Below are positions 1-5,860 of a stretch of DNA of 5,886 bases, one piece after another. The DNA is from Geodermatophilaceae bacterium (lineage in GTDB: Bacteria; Actinomycetota; Actinomycetes; Mycobacteriales; Geodermatophilaceae). Made by a program: the position numbers and the translations under genes. Location of the stretch: NCBI GenBank assembly GCA_013812385.1, contig JACCTM010000374.1, positions 1 through 5,886 of the forward strand, given 5' to 3'. The notes under the pieces are model-generated. The model did no database searches. It saw only the letters and a program-made list of their open reading frames with translations, and was not told the DNA's origin. Each line of letters opens with the position of its first letter. Within the stretch, counting starts at the first letter, position 1.

Positions 1-683
1 CTGCCCGACGCGCGCCGGCTGCCCCGCCCACCCCGTCTGCGCGGCCCGGTCCCTCCGCCGGCCCGGTCCGTCCAGTCCGTCCAGTCCGTCCAGTCCGCAA
101 GGCCCGCACCCGAACGGGTCCCACTCCGTGGTGGCAGCGCGGCAGGGTGCTGGCTGGTGCCTCGGTGCTGCTGCTCATCACGCTCGCTGCAGTGGTCCTC
201 GCGATCACCCTGGGCGGCCCGGACGACTCGTCGACCGCTGCGCCTGCACCGACACCGGCGACCACCCCTGTCGTCACCACACCCCTGGCGGCGACCACCG
301 CGCCAGCGCCGCCGACCACCCCGGAACCGACGACGCCCACACCGCCGCCACCGCCCCCCGCGGCGCCCGGCCCGCCGGATTTCGTGACGGCGGTACAGAC
401 CTACTACGGGCTGCTACCCGACCAGCTCGACGATGCATACGCCTACCTCGGTCCCGACGTGCAGGAGCAGGCCCGTGGCCGCGATGGGTACGAGAACTAC
501 TGGAGCCAGTACAGCGAGGTCGAGGCCGATAACGTCCAGGCAGACGGCACGACGGTCACGCTGACGATCGTCTATACGAGGCTGGATGGCACTTCTTTCA
601 CCGAGCCCTACATGCTGATAATGGGCACCGCCGACGACGGCAGCATCCTAATCCTGAACTCGGAATACGGTGGACCCGGTTAG
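1..683 (+). CDS. C-terminal part of a single-pass membrane protein, probably a PknB-type Ser/Thr protein kinase (5' end outside window)
   Basis: The reading frame is open from the first complete codon at base 3 to the TAG at 681-683, giving 226 residues. A GTG at 147 could act as a start, but it falls inside the membrane segment and the frame continues upstream as plausible Pro/Arg-rich linker, so I treat the gene as truncated by the window edge. In order one sees a basic Pro/Arg-rich linker (residues about 1-48, ending PTPWWQRGR), one transmembrane helix (about 49-71, rich in Leu/Ala/Val/Ile), a Pro/Thr/Ala-rich stalk (about 72-126), and a folded-looking C-terminal domain of about 100 residues beginning FVTAVQTYYGLLP and containing GYENYWSQYSEVEA. 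Short outer domains starting with a similar 'YY-LLP' segment and a later 'YWS' are known to me at the C-termini of actinobacterial Ser/Thr kinases; the outer domain may sense a ligand. No catalytic kinase motif lies in the window, so the kinase assignment is inference. It could be another anchored, exported-domain protein. Confidence 0.6.
   Translation, partial: ARRAPAAPPTPSARPGPSAGPVRPVRPVRPVRKARTRTGPTPWWQRGRVLAGASVLLLITLAAVVLAITLGGPDDSSTAAPAPTPATTPVVTTPLAATTAPAPPTTPEPTTPTPPPPPPAAPGPPDFVTAVQTYYGLLPDQLDDAYAYLGPDVQEQARGRDGYENYWSQYSEVEADNVQADGTTVTLTIVYTRLDGTSFTEPYMLIMGTADDGSILILNSEYGGPG
66..98 (+). repeat. 9-bp in-frame tandem repeat (about 3.7 copies) encoding Val-Arg-Pro
   Basis: The unit GTCCGTCCA occurs exactly at 66-74, 75-83 and 84-92, followed by a partial copy GTCCGC at 93-98. 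It encodes VRPVRPVRPVR in the cytoplasmic linker just before the membrane helix of the upstream gene. The copies are identical at the DNA level, including third positions, which suggests recent slippage expansion. The period is a multiple of three, so changes in copy number would keep the frame. Confidence 0.9.
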
Positions 684-702
684 TCAGTGCTACTGAGCCG
701 GG
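675..702. terminator. Possible bidirectional terminator hairpin between convergent genes
   Basis: CCCGG (675-679) can pair with CCGGG (698-702), and TCAGT (684-688) with ACTGA (692-696), around a GCT loop with an asymmetric internal loop (TTAG opposite G). The structure overlaps the TAG stop of the upstream gene and ends 9 nt before the ppa stop, where a terminator serving both convergent genes would sit. There is no T-run on either side, which is common in high-GC actinobacteria but weakens the call. Confidence 0.4.
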
Positions 703-711
703 GGCCGTCCG

Positions 712-1263
712 TCAGTGATCGGGATCAGCGCTGGCGGGTCCGGTGACGCCGGCATCCACGTCGCCGGTCCTACCGTGATGTCCGGCTTGCTTCGCCCGTT
801 CGTAGGAGGCGTGGATCTCCGCCTCGGCCTCGTCCCGTCCCACCCAGATGCCGGTTGCGACGGACTTGCCCGGCTCCAGTGCCTTGTAGACCTGGAAGAA
901 GTGCTCGATCTCGCGCTTGTCGAACTCCGGTACGTGATAGACGTCGCGCATGTGTTCCATCCGCGGATCGGTCGCGGCCACCGCGAGCACCTTGTCGTCG
1001 CCGCCGGCTTCGTCCGACATCCGGAACATGCCGATCGCCCGGCAGGTGATCAGGCAGCCGGGAAAGGTCGGTTCGTCGAGGATCACCAGGGCATCGAGCG
1101 GGTCGCCGTCCTGTCCCAGGGTGTCCTCGATGAAGCCGTAATCCGACGGATAGTGAGTGGCGGTGAACAATCGGCGGTCCAGCTTGATCCGGCCGGTGCG
1201 GTGGTCGTACTCGTACTTGTTCCGCACGCCCTTGGGGATCTCGATCGTCACGTCGAAGTTCAC
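712..1263 (-). CDS. ppa: Inorganic pyrophosphatase (family I, soluble)
   Basis: This cytoplasmic enzyme hydrolyses pyrophosphate to two phosphates, using Mg2+, and so pulls nucleic acid, aminoacyl-tRNA and other biosynthetic reactions forward. The 183-residue product begins (M)NFDVTIEIPKG, which aligns with the family's usual N-terminus (M. tuberculosis Ppa, from memory, begins MQFDVTIEIPKG). The signature DGDPLD with metal-binding Asp residues is at 52-57. Other expected active-site residues are E8, K16, R30, Y42 (in DYGFIED), D84, D89, K91 (in GGDDKV) and Y126-K127. The protein is about 15-20 residues longer than typical bacterial forms because of a Gly/Asp/Ala-rich, His-containing tail after about residue 162. 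The GTG at 1263-1261 is chosen by homology; AGGAGG lies only 1 nt upstream, which is unusually close. An in-frame ATG at 1335-1333 would add 24 residues unlike the family. It is divergent from dacB and convergent with the upstream gene. Confidence 0.96.
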   Translation of the reverse strand: MNFDVTIEIPKGVRNKYEYDHRTGRIKLDRRLFTATHYPSDYGFIEDTLGQDGDPLDALVILDEPTFPGCLITCRAIGMFRMSDEAGGDDKVLAVAATDPRMEHMRDVYHVPEFDKREIEHFFQVYKALEPGKSVATGIWVGRDEAEAEIHASYERAKQAGHHGRTGDVDAGVTGPASADPDH

Positions 1264-1264
1264 G

Positions 1265-1270
1265 CCTCCT
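1265..1270 (-). promoter_or_regulatory. AGGAGG Shine-Dalgarno sequence, 1 nt from the ppa start
   Basis: On the minus strand the sequence reads CTAGGAGGCGTGAAC. The full AGGAGG is separated from the homology-supported GTG by a single C, whereas 5-9 nt is usual. The next in-frame GTG (codon 5) is 13 nt away and would remove conserved residues. The motif is clear; how it is used is not. Confidence 0.6.
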
Positions 1271-1288
1271 AGTGTGTCCCAAGACTGA

Positions 1289-1351
1289 CCGCGATCATGG
1301 AGCTGTGACCGCGCTTCCGGCCAGAAACTGGTCATAGCTCCATGGTCGCGG
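1289..1351 (+). repeat. 22-bp inverted repeat in the ppa/dacB divergent intergenic region
   Basis: The left arm is 1289-1310 (core GATCATGGAGCTGTGACC) and the right arm 1330-1351 (core GGTCATAGCTCCATGGTC), with a 19-nt spacer at 1311-1329. The arms match at 20 of 22 positions. Both mismatches become G-U pairs in RNA read from the + strand (T1295 opposite G1345; G1305 opposite T1335) but A-C mismatches in minus-strand RNA. The dyad therefore suits a stem in the dacB leader, or an operator dyad in DNA. There is no T-run and both flanking genes point away from it, so a terminator is unlikely. It ends 19 nt before the dacB ribosome binding site. I see no convincing -35/-10 pair for either gene in 1264-1381. 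Confidence 0.85.
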
Positions 1352-1370
1352 CGGTAATTGAGCATCCAAT

Positions 1371-1376
1371 GAGGAG
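1371..1376 (+). promoter_or_regulatory. Ribosome binding site of dacB, supporting a TTG start
   Basis: GAGGAG is followed by 5 nt (ATCGG) and then TTG at 1382-1384. An in-frame TGA at 1370-1372 blocks any start further upstream, so together the SD and the stop settle the TTG. Confidence 0.8.
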
Positions 1377-1381
1377 ATCGG

Positions 1382-2800
1382 TTGCCCGCCAGACGTGCTG
1401 AGCTCGTCCGTCCGAGCCGGGCGCGCCGCCTTCTGCTCGTGCTCCTAGCCCTGGTGCTCGTGGCAGCGGCCGGAGTGACCACCGTCGTTCTGGTCAACTC
1501 CGGGTCAGAGTCCCCTCCGCCGGGGCTGTCGGTGTTCGCGGTGCCCGAACCCGTCCTCCCAGACCTGGCTGTCCCGGAACCCGTCCTGGCCGACGACGCC
1601 GGGAACGAGCCGATCCCCGACCCAGCCGCGCTGGCTGCGATTCTGGCGCCGACCCTCGCCGATCCCCGCTTGGGTGGGCGGCTGTTGGCCTCGGTCGTGG
1701 ATGTCGTCGACGGTCAGGTGCTCTTCGAAGCCTCGGGTGCTCAGTCCGGAACTCCGGCGTCCAACGCAAAGCTGCTGACCGCCTTTGCCGCATTGAGCAC
1801 GCTCGACCCTGGGGACCGGCTCTCGACCAGCGTCGTGGCCGGGTCGACAGCGGGTGAGATCGTGCTGGTCGGCGGTGGAGACGCCACGCTGTCCCGTACG
1901 GCCCCGTCGCTGAGTTATCCCGGGGCGCCAACGGTCGCCGATCTCGCCCAGCAGGTACTGGGGAATGCGGATACGGAGATCACCGGCATCGTCGTGGACA
2001 GCTCGCTCTACACCGGGCCGTCGATCTCACCACTCTGGCGGACCGGCGATGCGCCCTCGACCTACGCCGCCCCGGTCACCGCCACCATGGTCGACGGCGG
2101 CCGGATCAGCCCCGGCTCCCGGTCGCGAAGCGGCACTCCGGCCCTCGATGCCGGTGCCGCCCTGGCCGCGGCACTAGGACGGCCCGACCTGCCGGTGGTC
2201 GCCGGACTCGCCCCGCCCGAGGCGGCGCTGCTCGCCCTGGTCGAATCCGCTCCGATCTCCCGGTTGGTCGAGACCATGCTGGCGCTGTCTGACAACGTCC
2301 TGGCCGAGTCTTTGGCCCGGCACGTCGCCCTGGCCCGGGGGCAGAGCGCGGATTTCACCGGCGGGGCGATTGCGGTCACCGATGCCGTCGCCGCAGCCGG
2401 CCTGGACACCACCGGCCTGACTGTCGTGGACGGCAGCGGGCTGTCGGCCGACAACGCCGTACCCCCGCGCTTGCTGACTGATCTGCTCCGCGCGGTCGCC
2501 GCCGAGGACGGCAATCTCGATCTCGTCGCGATCAGCAGCGGACTGCCGGTGGCCGGTTATGACGGAACGCTGGTCGACCGGTACGAGGGCGGCCCCACGG
2601 TGGGCGCCGGTTCGGTACGCGCGAAGTCGGGGACCCTCGACGGCGTCAACACCCTCGCCGGGTACGTGGTGACCGCCGAAGGCCGAGTGCTGGCCTTCGC
2701 CCTGATCGCCGACCAGCTACCGCCGGGCGGCCAGTTGATCGGCGGCGAACCCGTCCTGGATGCCTTTGCTGGGGTCCTGGCCTCCTGCGGCTGTCGCTGA
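1382..2800 (+). CDS. dacB: D-alanyl-D-alanine carboxypeptidase / endopeptidase, PBP4 (DacB, peptidase S13) family
   Basis: This penicillin-binding protein removes terminal D-Ala from peptidoglycan stem peptides, and some members also cut cross-links, outside the cytoplasmic membrane. The 472-residue product has a basic N-terminus, one hydrophobic segment (about 16-38) that can act as an uncleaved anchor or signal, and a Pro/Glu-rich linker (about 44-82). The catalytic domain then shows all three active-site motifs: SxxK as S127-N-A-K130, SxN as S303-D-N305 and KSG as K415-S-G417. Other family segments are LVGGGDATLS (162-171) and TYAAPVTAT (227-235). The length is usual for actinobacterial PBP4 proteins. 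The product ends Cys-Gly-Cys-Arg, leaving two cysteines on the outer side. It starts with TTG behind a good SD and heads the rightward gene group. Confidence 0.95.
   Translation: MPARRAELVRPSRARRLLLVLLALVLVAAAGVTTVVLVNSGSESPPPGLSVFAVPEPVLPDLAVPEPVLADDAGNEPIPDPAALAAILAPTLADPRLGGRLLASVVDVVDGQVLFEASGAQSGTPASNAKLLTAFAALSTLDPGDRLSTSVVAGSTAGEIVLVGGGDATLSRTAPSLSYPGAPTVADLAQQVLGNADTEITGIVVDSSLYTGPSISPLWRTGDAPSTYAAPVTATMVDGGRISPGSRSRSGTPALDAGAALAAALGRPDLPVVAGLAPPEAALLALVESAPISRLVETMLALSDNVLAESLARHVALARGQSADFTGGAIAVTDAVAAAGLDTTGLTVVDGSGLSADNAVPPRLLTDLLRAVAAEDGNLDLVAISSGLPVAGYDGTLVDRYEGGPTVGAGSVRAKSGTLDGVNTLAGYVVTAEGRVLAFALIADQLPPGGQLIGGEPVLDAFAGVLASCGCR
1538..1597 (+). repeat. 30-bp imperfect tandem duplication in the dacB linker (AVPEPVL twice)
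   Basis: Residues 53-62 (AVPEPVLPDL) and 63-72 (AVPEPVLADD) are adjacent 10-residue units. The DNA shares GAACCCGTCCT in both copies, with third-position differences elsewhere. It lies in the flexible spacer between membrane anchor and catalytic domain, where length changes are probably tolerated. Confidence 0.75.
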
Positions 2801-2844
2801 CCACCCCGCCTGCCCGGTGTGAAGACGCCTCTAGGCCGCCCGCG

Positions 2845-2850
2845 TACGGT
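2845..2850 (+). promoter_or_regulatory. Candidate -10 element (TACGGT) before the metallopeptidase gene
   Basis: TACGGT fits the actinobacterial TANNNT -10 pattern and lies 20 nt before the chosen GTG. GAAGAC (2821-2826), 18 nt upstream, is a poor -35. It could start an internal transcript inside the dacB-hpt group, but part of the word is also the locally frequent CGTACGG motif, so chance is a real alternative. Confidence 0.25.
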
Positions 2851-2858
2851 TGACGCAT

Positions 2859-2864
2859 GGTGAT
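2859..2864 (+). promoter_or_regulatory. Candidate ribosome binding site deciding the GTG start at 2871
   Basis: GGTGAT matches the 3' part of the full anti-SD complement (AGGAGGTGAT) and sits 6 nt before the GTG. No SD precedes the longer in-frame TTG start at 2850. The ATG at 2857 is out of frame and closes after five codons. Confidence 0.45.
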
Positions 2865-2870
2865 TTGCTG

Positions 2871-3968
2871 GTGAGCGGCACTCCGTCCCTGGTCGACTGG
2901 GGATTGGCCTCGCGTACGGCGCGACGGCTGGTCCGCGCCAGTCCCGAGGTCTCTGAGCAGGACGCGGCACAAGCCGTCGAGGAGCTGCTGGAGTTATCCG
3001 ACGAGGCCGAGAGCCATGTTCGTGCCCTGACCAGACTGAGCCCGCTGACCACGACCGTCCCCGCCGTCCGCGTCGTCGACCGTGGCGCCTGGATCGACGT
3101 CAACGTCGCCGGGATGGCCAGCCTGATCACCCCGCTGGCCCAACGGCTGGTCGAGAACCAGGACCGCCCGTCGAACTCGCTGACCGTTGCGATCGGGTCG
3201 CGGGTCACCGGCGCACAGGCCGGCGCGGTGCTGGCCTTCGTCGCGTCCCGGGTTCTCGGTCAGTATGAGATCTTCGGCAGCGGCGGCGAACTGCTGCTGG
3301 TGGCGCCCAACATCGTCGAGGTCGAACGCAAACTGGGCGTCAACCCCCGCGACTTCCGGCTCTGGGTCTGCTTGCACGAGGCGACGCACCGCCTGCAGTT
3401 CACGGCCGTGCCATGGCTGGAGGGCTATCTCAGCGACCAGATCAGCGCCTTTGTCGACGCGACCGACACATCGGCCGAGGCGGTACGCGAGCAGCTTGGC
3501 GAACTCGTCCGCAACATTGCCTACGCCGTACGAGGCAGCGGGTCCGCCGGTGGCGACGCGGCCGGGGAAGGGCTGCTCGCTCTCATCAAGAGCCCGGAAC
3601 AGCGCGCGATCCTCGATCAGATGACCGCACTGATGAGTTTGGTCGAGGGCCACGCGGAGTACGTGATGGACGAGGTCGGGCCCGACGTCGTGCCGTCGGT
3701 CGCCGCGATCCGTAAGCGGTTCAACCAGCGCCGTAAGGGCCGTGGCCCGGTGGACCGAATCCTGCGCCGCCTGCTTGGCCTCGAGGCAAAGATGCTGCAG
3801 TACGCCCAGGGCCGGCATTTCGTCAGCGGTGTGGTCGCCGAGGTCGGGATCGAGGGATTCAACGCCGTCTGGGCCGGCCCACATACCCTGCCGACGATGG
3901 AGGAACTCCTGGACCCGGCCGCCTGGGTGGCCCGAGTGCACGGCCCGCGGCCGGCCATCGCGTCCTGA
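2871..3968 (+). CDS. Zincin-like metallopeptidase, DUF2342 family (zinc-dependent metalloprotease / putative hydrolase)
   Basis: The product from the GTG at 2871 has 365 residues (372 if the TTG at 2850 is used). It begins MSGTPSLVDWGLASRTARRL, where the VDW-LA segment is typical of the family start. The zinc-binding helix HEATH is at residues 169-173, within CLHEATHRLQF. A second conserved segment, EGHAEYVMD, starts at about 259 and probably supplies the third metal ligand. A basic stretch, RKRFNQRRKGRG, lies at about 281-292. There is no signal peptide or membrane helix, so it is probably cytoplasmic. This family is widespread in actinobacteria next to dacB and tilS; related members are labelled 'coenzyme F420 biosynthesis associated' from phylogenetic profiling. 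I know of no defined substrate. It lies 70 nt after dacB and 48 nt before tilS. Confidence 0.9.
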   Translation: MSGTPSLVDWGLASRTARRLVRASPEVSEQDAAQAVEELLELSDEAESHVRALTRLSPLTTTVPAVRVVDRGAWIDVNVAGMASLITPLAQRLVENQDRPSNSLTVAIGSRVTGAQAGAVLAFVASRVLGQYEIFGSGGELLLVAPNIVEVERKLGVNPRDFRLWVCLHEATHRLQFTAVPWLEGYLSDQISAFVDATDTSAEAVREQLGELVRNIAYAVRGSGSAGGDAAGEGLLALIKSPEQRAILDQMTALMSLVEGHAEYVMDEVGPDVVPSVAAIRKRFNQRRKGRGPVDRILRRLLGLEAKMLQYAQGRHFVSGVVAEVGIEGFNAVWAGPHTLPTMEELLDPAAWVARVHGPRPAIAS

Positions 3969-4016
3969 CCCGACTGCCCTTCGACCGCCCCGACCCCCGT
4001 CTGCGCAGCGCCCGCC

Positions 4017-4982
4017 ATGGCCGGACCACCCGCCGCCGTCGCGGCAATCCGCCGCGCCGTACGGGCCAGCATCAGGGACGTCCACTTCCCGATACGTGTG
4101 GCCTGCAGCGGCGGGGCGGACTCGCTCGCGCTGGCGGCGGCGGTCTCGTTCGTGGCCCGACGAGACGGGTACGGATCGGTCTGCGGGCTCACGGTCGACC
4201 ATGGGCTGCAACCGGATTCGGCCCAACGCGCGGCGACCACGGCCACGATCCTGAGCGACATCGGACTCGATCCGGTGCACGTCCTGACCGTTGAGGTCGG
4301 TACTGAGGGTGGCCCAGAGGCTGCCGCCCGTACGGCGCGATACGAGGCGCTGAAGGCAGGCGTATGGCTCCAAGGAGGCTGTGTAGCCCTGGGTCACACC
4401 CTCGATGACCAGGCCGAGACGGTCCTGCTCGGCCTGGGCCGAGGGTCTGGCCCGCGCTCGATCGCGGGAATGCAGACCCACCAGGGCGTGTGGTGGCGAC
4501 CGCTCCTCGAAGTACCCAGAGCCACGACTGTAAAGGCATGCGAGGCACTAGGACTGCCGGTCTGGGATGACCCGCACAACCATGATCCGGCCTACCGCCG
4601 GGTGCGCCTGCGGCACGAGGTGCTGCCGCTGCTCGACGACGTGCTGGGCGGCGGAACGTCGGCGGCACTGGCCCGTACGGCCACACTCCTGCGTGCCGAC
4701 CTCGACGCGCTGGACACCCTGGCCGAGCAATGGCAGACCGAGCACCACGCGACCGGTGAGATCCTCCCGGCGGCCGGTTTGGCCGAGCTGCCGGCGGCGC
4801 TGCGCCAGCGGGTGATCCGGCTGTGGTTGATCTGCCGCGCGGTACCCGAACTCGGCTCGGTGCACCTGGACGAGGTGGGCCGACTGATCACCGGCTGGCA
4901 CGGGCAGGGCCCGATCGATCTGCCGGGTGGATTCAGCCTCAGCCGGACGTCTGGCACCCTCACACTGAAGACCCGAACCTGA
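4017..4982 (+). CDS. tilS: tRNA(Ile)-lysidine synthetase
   Basis: TilS uses ATP to attach lysine to C34 of tRNA-Ile2 (CAU anticodon), changing its decoding from AUG to AUA and its charging from Met to Ile. The 321-residue product has the N-type ATP-pyrophosphatase P-loop SGGADS at 31-36, VDHGLQ at 60-65, the family motif GHTLDDQAET at 126-135 followed by GLGRGSG, and an Arg-rich tRNA-contact segment, DPHNHDPAYRRVRLRHEVLP, at 185-204. It ends soon after, lacking the full C-terminal domain of the E. coli enzyme; short forms are normal in actinobacteria. The ATG at 4017 gives a typical N-terminus (MAGPPAAVAAIRRAV) but has no recognisable SD, so translation may depend on coupling or on unstructured leader. 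It is followed after 56 nt by hpt, a common tilS-hpt pairing in many bacteria. Confidence 0.95.
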   Translation: MAGPPAAVAAIRRAVRASIRDVHFPIRVACSGGADSLALAAAVSFVARRDGYGSVCGLTVDHGLQPDSAQRAATTATILSDIGLDPVHVLTVEVGTEGGPEAAARTARYEALKAGVWLQGGCVALGHTLDDQAETVLLGLGRGSGPRSIAGMQTHQGVWWRPLLEVPRATTVKACEALGLPVWDDPHNHDPAYRRVRLRHEVLPLLDDVLGGGTSAALARTATLLRADLDALDTLAEQWQTEHHATGEILPAAGLAELPAALRQRVIRLWLICRAVPELGSVHLDEVGRLITGWHGQGPIDLPGGFSLSRTSGTLTLKTRT

Positions 4983-5027
4983 AAGGCCCAAACCTGCACG
5001 GTCGTCGTCCCACAGATCACAATCCAC

Positions 5028-5032
5028 GGGAG
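5028..5032 (+). promoter_or_regulatory. Ribosome binding site of hpt
   Basis: GGGAG lies 6 nt before the GTG at 5039, a normal spacing, and supports this start over later in-frame candidates. Confidence 0.6.
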
Positions 5033-5038
5033 CCCTGA

Positions 5039-5644
5039 GTGGCCACAGTCGTCATCAGCGGGCAGACCGCCGACGAGATCAGTCCCCGAGCCACCGGCGT
5101 GTACGGCGACGACATCGAGACCGTGCTGGTCAGCGAGCAACAGATCGCTGCCCGAGTGGCCGAGCTGGCCGCCGAGGTGGGCGCCGACTACGCCAACCGG
5201 GACGTGCTGCTAGTCGGCGTGCTCAAGGGCGCGGTGTTGTTCATGTCGGACTTTGCCCGGGCGCTGAACCGGCCCTCGCAGATGGAGTTCATGGCGGTCT
5301 CCTCGTACGGGTCGGCGACCAGTTCCTCCGGCGTCGTACGGATTCTCAAGGACCTGGACCGGGACATCTCCGGCCGCGACGTGCTGATCATCGAGGACAT
5401 CGTCGACTCCGGCCTGACGCTGTCCTGGCTGATCAAGAACCTGGAGTCCCGCCGACCCGCCTCCCTCGAAGTCTGCGCCCTGCTGCGCAAGCCCGACGCG
5501 GTCAAGGTCGACGTACGGGTCCGGTACATCGGCTTCGACATCCCCAACGAGTTCGTCGTCGGGTACGGGCTGGACTACGCCGAGCGCTACCGGGAGCTCT
5601 CCTTCATCGGCACCCTGCGTCCCGCGGTCTACGCCGCCCACTGA
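5039..5644 (+). CDS. hpt: Hypoxanthine (guanine) phosphoribosyltransferase
   Basis: This cytoplasmic purine-salvage enzyme joins hypoxanthine or guanine to PRPP, giving IMP or GMP plus pyrophosphate, which Ppa (also in this window) can remove. The 201-residue product shows the expected order: VLKGAVLF (61-68, pyrophosphate-binding loop), the flexible loop SSYGSATSSSG (88-98), the PRPP-binding signature VLIIEDIVDSGLTL (115-128) with the acidic pair E119-D120 and D123 as likely catalytic base, and the base-binding end IGFDIPNEFVVGYGLDY (164-180). A leading segment of about 25 residues before the core is usual in actinobacterial Hpt. It follows tilS by 56 nt and probably shares its transcript. 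The GTG start has a fair SD. Confidence 0.97.
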   Translation: MATVVISGQTADEISPRATGVYGDDIETVLVSEQQIAARVAELAAEVGADYANRDVLLVGVLKGAVLFMSDFARALNRPSQMEFMAVSSYGSATSSSGVVRILKDLDRDISGRDVLIIEDIVDSGLTLSWLIKNLESRRPASLEVCALLRKPDAVKVDVRVRYIGFDIPNEFVVGYGLDYAERYRELSFIGTLRPAVYAAH

Positions 5645-5726
5645 GCGCCTCCGTACGGCAGGAACGCCGGAAGCAGCCTGAGCGTTGGGCAGAACACGAG
5701 CAGCAGGGGCTCCCAGGTCTGCGGGG

Positions 5727-5732
5727 TAGAGT
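5727..5732 (+). promoter_or_regulatory. Candidate -10 element (TAGAGT) for the ftsH transcript
   Basis: GGGGTAGAGT contains a TANNNT -10 match, in the 216-nt gap between hpt and the next start. No good -35 lies at the usual distance. If used, the leader would be about 125 nt and would include the SD and hairpin described at 5817-5854. The rest of 5645-5860 shows no supported gene or strong terminator. Confidence 0.35.
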
Positions 5733-5816
5733 CGGCAACGCGGTAGGAGCCGGGGAATCACTGCGCTGACAGCGTCGGGTCGCGGCGCGAGAGACAGCCT
5801 TCGGGCCCACAAGAGC

Positions 5817-5854
5817 AGGAGGGACGCCGACCCCGATCCACCCTCGGGTTCGGC
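5817..5854 (+). promoter_or_regulatory. Strong SD followed by a stem-loop that fills the space to the start codon
   Basis: AGGAGGG (5817-5823) is the best SD-like sequence near the ATG at 5861 but lies 37 nt from it. Between them, GCCGACCCCGA (5826-5836) pairs with TCGGGTTCGGC (5844-5854), 10 of 11 pairs with one C-U mismatch, around the loop TCCACCC. If the stem is looped out, the gap from SD to ATG is 2 + 6 = 8 nt, an ideal spacing. No ATG, GTG or TTG in the ATG's frame exists between the SD and 5861. The pairing is visible in the sequence; the role in initiation is inferred. Confidence 0.55.
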
Positions 5855-5860
5855 ATCGCG

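Noticed and set aside
1289..1351. Inverted repeat as an insertion-sequence end or attachment site
   Set aside because: There is no transposase, no target duplication and no other matching copy in the window. The repeat sits within a normal-length divergent intergenic region.
1342..1401. 19-codon frame from the ATG at 1342 overlapping the dacB start
   Set aside because: It has no SD, and its first codons lie in the inverted repeat. A regulatory upstream ORF is possible but nothing in the sequence supports it.
1264..1497. N-terminal extension of ppa to the farthest upstream start (1497)
   Set aside because: The added residues are Arg/Ser/Thr-rich, antisense to the dacB start, and absent from the known family N-terminus.
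2850..2870. TTG at 2850 as the metallopeptidase start
   Set aside because: No SD precedes it, and the seven added residues do not resemble the family start. The GTG at 2871 has a fair SD and a typical N-terminus.
2994..4481. Long 495-residue open frame on the minus strand
   Set aside because: It lies antisense to the metallopeptidase and tilS, both supported by family motifs. Its composition (Arg/Gly/Asp-rich, no recognisable domain) is typical of antisense frames in high-GC DNA.
5685..5729. Short TTG-started frame (14 codons) in the hpt-ftsH gap
   Set aside because: It has no SD and no recognisable leader-peptide feature, and such frames are expected by chance.
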